From Bryum argenteum (Eukaryota > Streptophyta > Bryopsida > Bryales > Bryaceae): a stretch of 64,000 nucleotides of DNA. The stretch covers positions 33,873,364 through 33,937,363 of the forward strand of contig CM073322.1 of the NCBI GenBank assembly GCA_037043015.1. Direction: 5' to 3'. The position numbers and the translations under genes were made by a program. The notes under the pieces were generated by a model. It worked only from the letters and a program-made list of their open reading frames with translations. It did not search any database and was not told where the DNA came from. Below, piece by piece: positions 62,230-64,000 of this stretch. Each line of letters opens with the position of its first letter. Positions within the stretch are counted from its first letter, which is position 1.

Positions 62230-64000
62230 GGGACGCTTTACATGGGGAGTCGAGGCCAACAAATCTCCAAGCCGTTTCACTCAAAATTTGAGCCCAAATG
62301 GCTCAATGGGCCGCTTGGTGAACACATTAAGAAATTAATAAAGTGGGGGCCGATTCTCCCATGTGTAAAGCCCTTGGGGCCGTTTCTAGAGGCCATAAGA
62401 GGAGTTTTCGACTATTTCAACCCATCTTGATCTTTCTTCTTTATCATTTGATAAAGATGGATGAGAGGAGGCATAAGGTGTTAGTTGCACTTGTTTTCTT
62501 TATGGCCATAAGGCATGTTTTTTCCGTTGTTGCAATTTTGCAACAATTGGCATTGGCTCAACATTATAGTGCCATGACTATAATGTATGCTATCATGGTG
62601 GAGGGAGATGGCTTTTCAAGGGAAGCACGGAGCATTTGGATGCGGGATCGTACAACTTTTTTTTGGAGAATCAATTGTTTGGGAGCTATACCACACATTT
62701 ATTTCGGCAACATACAAGGTTACTCCCGGAGACTTTTGATTATTTATGTGGTATTTTAGCTCCTTCATTGTACCGAGTAGATACAAACATGAGATGTGCC
62801 ATTCCACTTAAAGCCCGAGTTGCTCTTGCTCTCAATAGGCTTTGTAGTGGGAATTCTTTGGGGATGTCTTTGAAATTTATGGAGTTCATGAAAGTACAAA
62901 GATCTATAATTGTTAGAGAATTTTGTATGGCAATTGAAAAACATTTGAAGCCATTAGTAATTGAGAAACAAACGGCAAGTACATTGAGGAGAATTGCTGC
63001 AGAGTTTGAGGATTTAAGGGGCATTCCTTATGTAATAGGGGCGGTAGATGGTAGCCATATTCCTATCATAGCCCCTCCTCTAGACCCAACTTCTTATTAT
63101 TGTAGAAAGGGGTATTATTCAGCCCTTCTCAAGGTGTGGTAGATAGTAGGTGTCGTTTTTGGGATTATGATTTTGGTTGGGCCGGCCGTTGTCATGATTG
63201 GACTTTATTTCAAAATTCACATATTGGAAAAAAAATAATGAGTGGGAAATTAGCACCCTATAAACTTGTAGGTGATGCCGCTTATCCAATGCGGCCGTGG
63301 TTTTATTCACCGTTTAAGGGTGAAAAAGAGGGATTACCACGAGCTAAGGCTCATTGGAACTTTATACAATCCTCTACTAGAATGGCCGTTGAAAGAGCCT
63401 TTGGTATTTTGAAGGGACGTTGGAGGATTCTTTTGAAAAGAATTGACATGCCTTTAAGGCATATACCGTCTATAGTTACCGCTTGCATATGTTTGCATAA
63501 TTTGTGTATTATACACAAAGACGTGTTTGACAATGAGTGGGCAAAAGAAAGTGAGCAAATTATGAGGAGAGAGAGTTCCCGGTTGATGGGGCAATTCAAA
63601 ATGTGGACATTTTCAATGCAAAGATTGAAGGTGCAAGAGAGATGCGTCGGTTTCTCCGTATAAATGACAATGATGTGTCCATGGAAGAAAATGAAGATGC
63701 TACATACAAGGACAGCAATGGCGGATTTGAAGAAGTTGAAAATACCGAGGCACATGAAACAAGGCTTGAAAGGGAAGCAAGGGTGAAAAATTTATTGATT
63801 CAAGCTACACAAGCCCATGAATTGTCAAGCGAATTCATTTTGGGAAGCTCATTTGCTCAAAGAGGGCGTAATTCTCTTTCCTAGCATGGAAAGTGATGAA
63901 GAGTAGAAACATAAGTAGCATCTATAGTTTATCTATGAGGCGGTCCATTTGATGCTCTACCTTCTCTAGTAAAGCATTTGTTTTCTCAAAGTTTTTAACC
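62230..64000 (+). mobile_element. PIF/Harbinger element with transposase, runs to window edge
   Basis: It begins GGGACGCTTTACATGGGGAG right after TAA (62227-62229), as expected for a Harbinger terminus with a TWA target. It contains the broken transposase below. The first 150-170 bp match, inverted, the right ends of the MITEs at 10570-11026 and 6900-7333. The right end is not reached by base 64000. Confidence 0.8.
62457..63884 (+). pseudogene. PIF/Harbinger DDE transposase, frameshifted
   Basis: A protein of about 475 codons can be traced through three frames. Frame changes occur near 62658 (in a T run), near 63126 (one base missing before GGTGTGGTAGATAG) and near 63590-63600. The DDE residues are visible: IGAVDGSHIPI (first Asp), YKLVGDAAYPM (second Asp) and VERAFGILKGRWRIL (Glu). 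The C-terminal acidic tail ends at 63882-63884. Introns cannot account for one-base shifts in homopolymers, so it is a decayed copy. The companion Myb-like protein of Harbinger elements is not in the window. Confidence 0.85.

Overview
This is nuclear DNA from a land plant. It carries intron-containing genes with GT-AG junctions (one GC-AG), plant-only families (an SPL7-type SBP-box factor, a subgroup IX bHLH, plastid-type thioredoxin-like and methyltransferase proteins) and AT-rich spacers full of decayed transposable elements. The mixture suggests a non-seed lineage (bryophyte or lycophyte), but I cannot fix the species from sequence alone.

Layout. 1-7.3 kb: nested repeats, with a near-perfect 886-bp foldback element, a long hairpin and a TE-like reading frame broken by one stop. 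8.4-9.7 kb: a secreted, acidic, tandem-repeat protein gene now broken by in-frame stops. 10.5-13 kb: a Harbinger-type MITE and a TTAA-flanked element. 14.0-16.5 kb: a two-exon serine-rich gene of unknown function with a (TA)n intron. 16.5-23 kb: repeat-rich spacer. 23.2-24.3 kb: an intronless F-box gene. 26.1-30.3 kb: SPL7, eleven exons. 31.4-31.9 kb: a SINE inside a TA-flanked MITE. 32.0-33.8 kb: an alpha/beta hydrolase. 34.8-38.6 kb: UVSSA with two orphan exons just downstream. 42.3-44.5 kb: the organellar primase-helicase TWINKLE. 46.6-48.6 kb: a tandem two-domain universal stress protein. 51.7-52.9 kb: a thioredoxin-like protein. 53.7-54.8 kb: a plastid-type methyltransferase. 55.8-57.5 kb: a bHLH factor. 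58.6-64 kb: TTAA-flanked elements, a SINE with a perfect 13-bp target duplication, and a broken PIF/Harbinger transposase.

The genes are ordinary single loci and do not form an operon-like unit. Shared themes are organelle function (TWINKLE, thioredoxin-like, methyltransferase), DNA maintenance (TWINKLE, UVSSA) and stress or nutrient response (SPL7 copper regulator, USP). The most unusual signal is a family of non-coding elements that start with CCCCTAA or a close variant and are flanked by TTAA. One has inserted exactly into the TTAA inside the terminal repeat of another, which is direct evidence for TTAA target duplication, the hallmark of the piggyBac superfamily.
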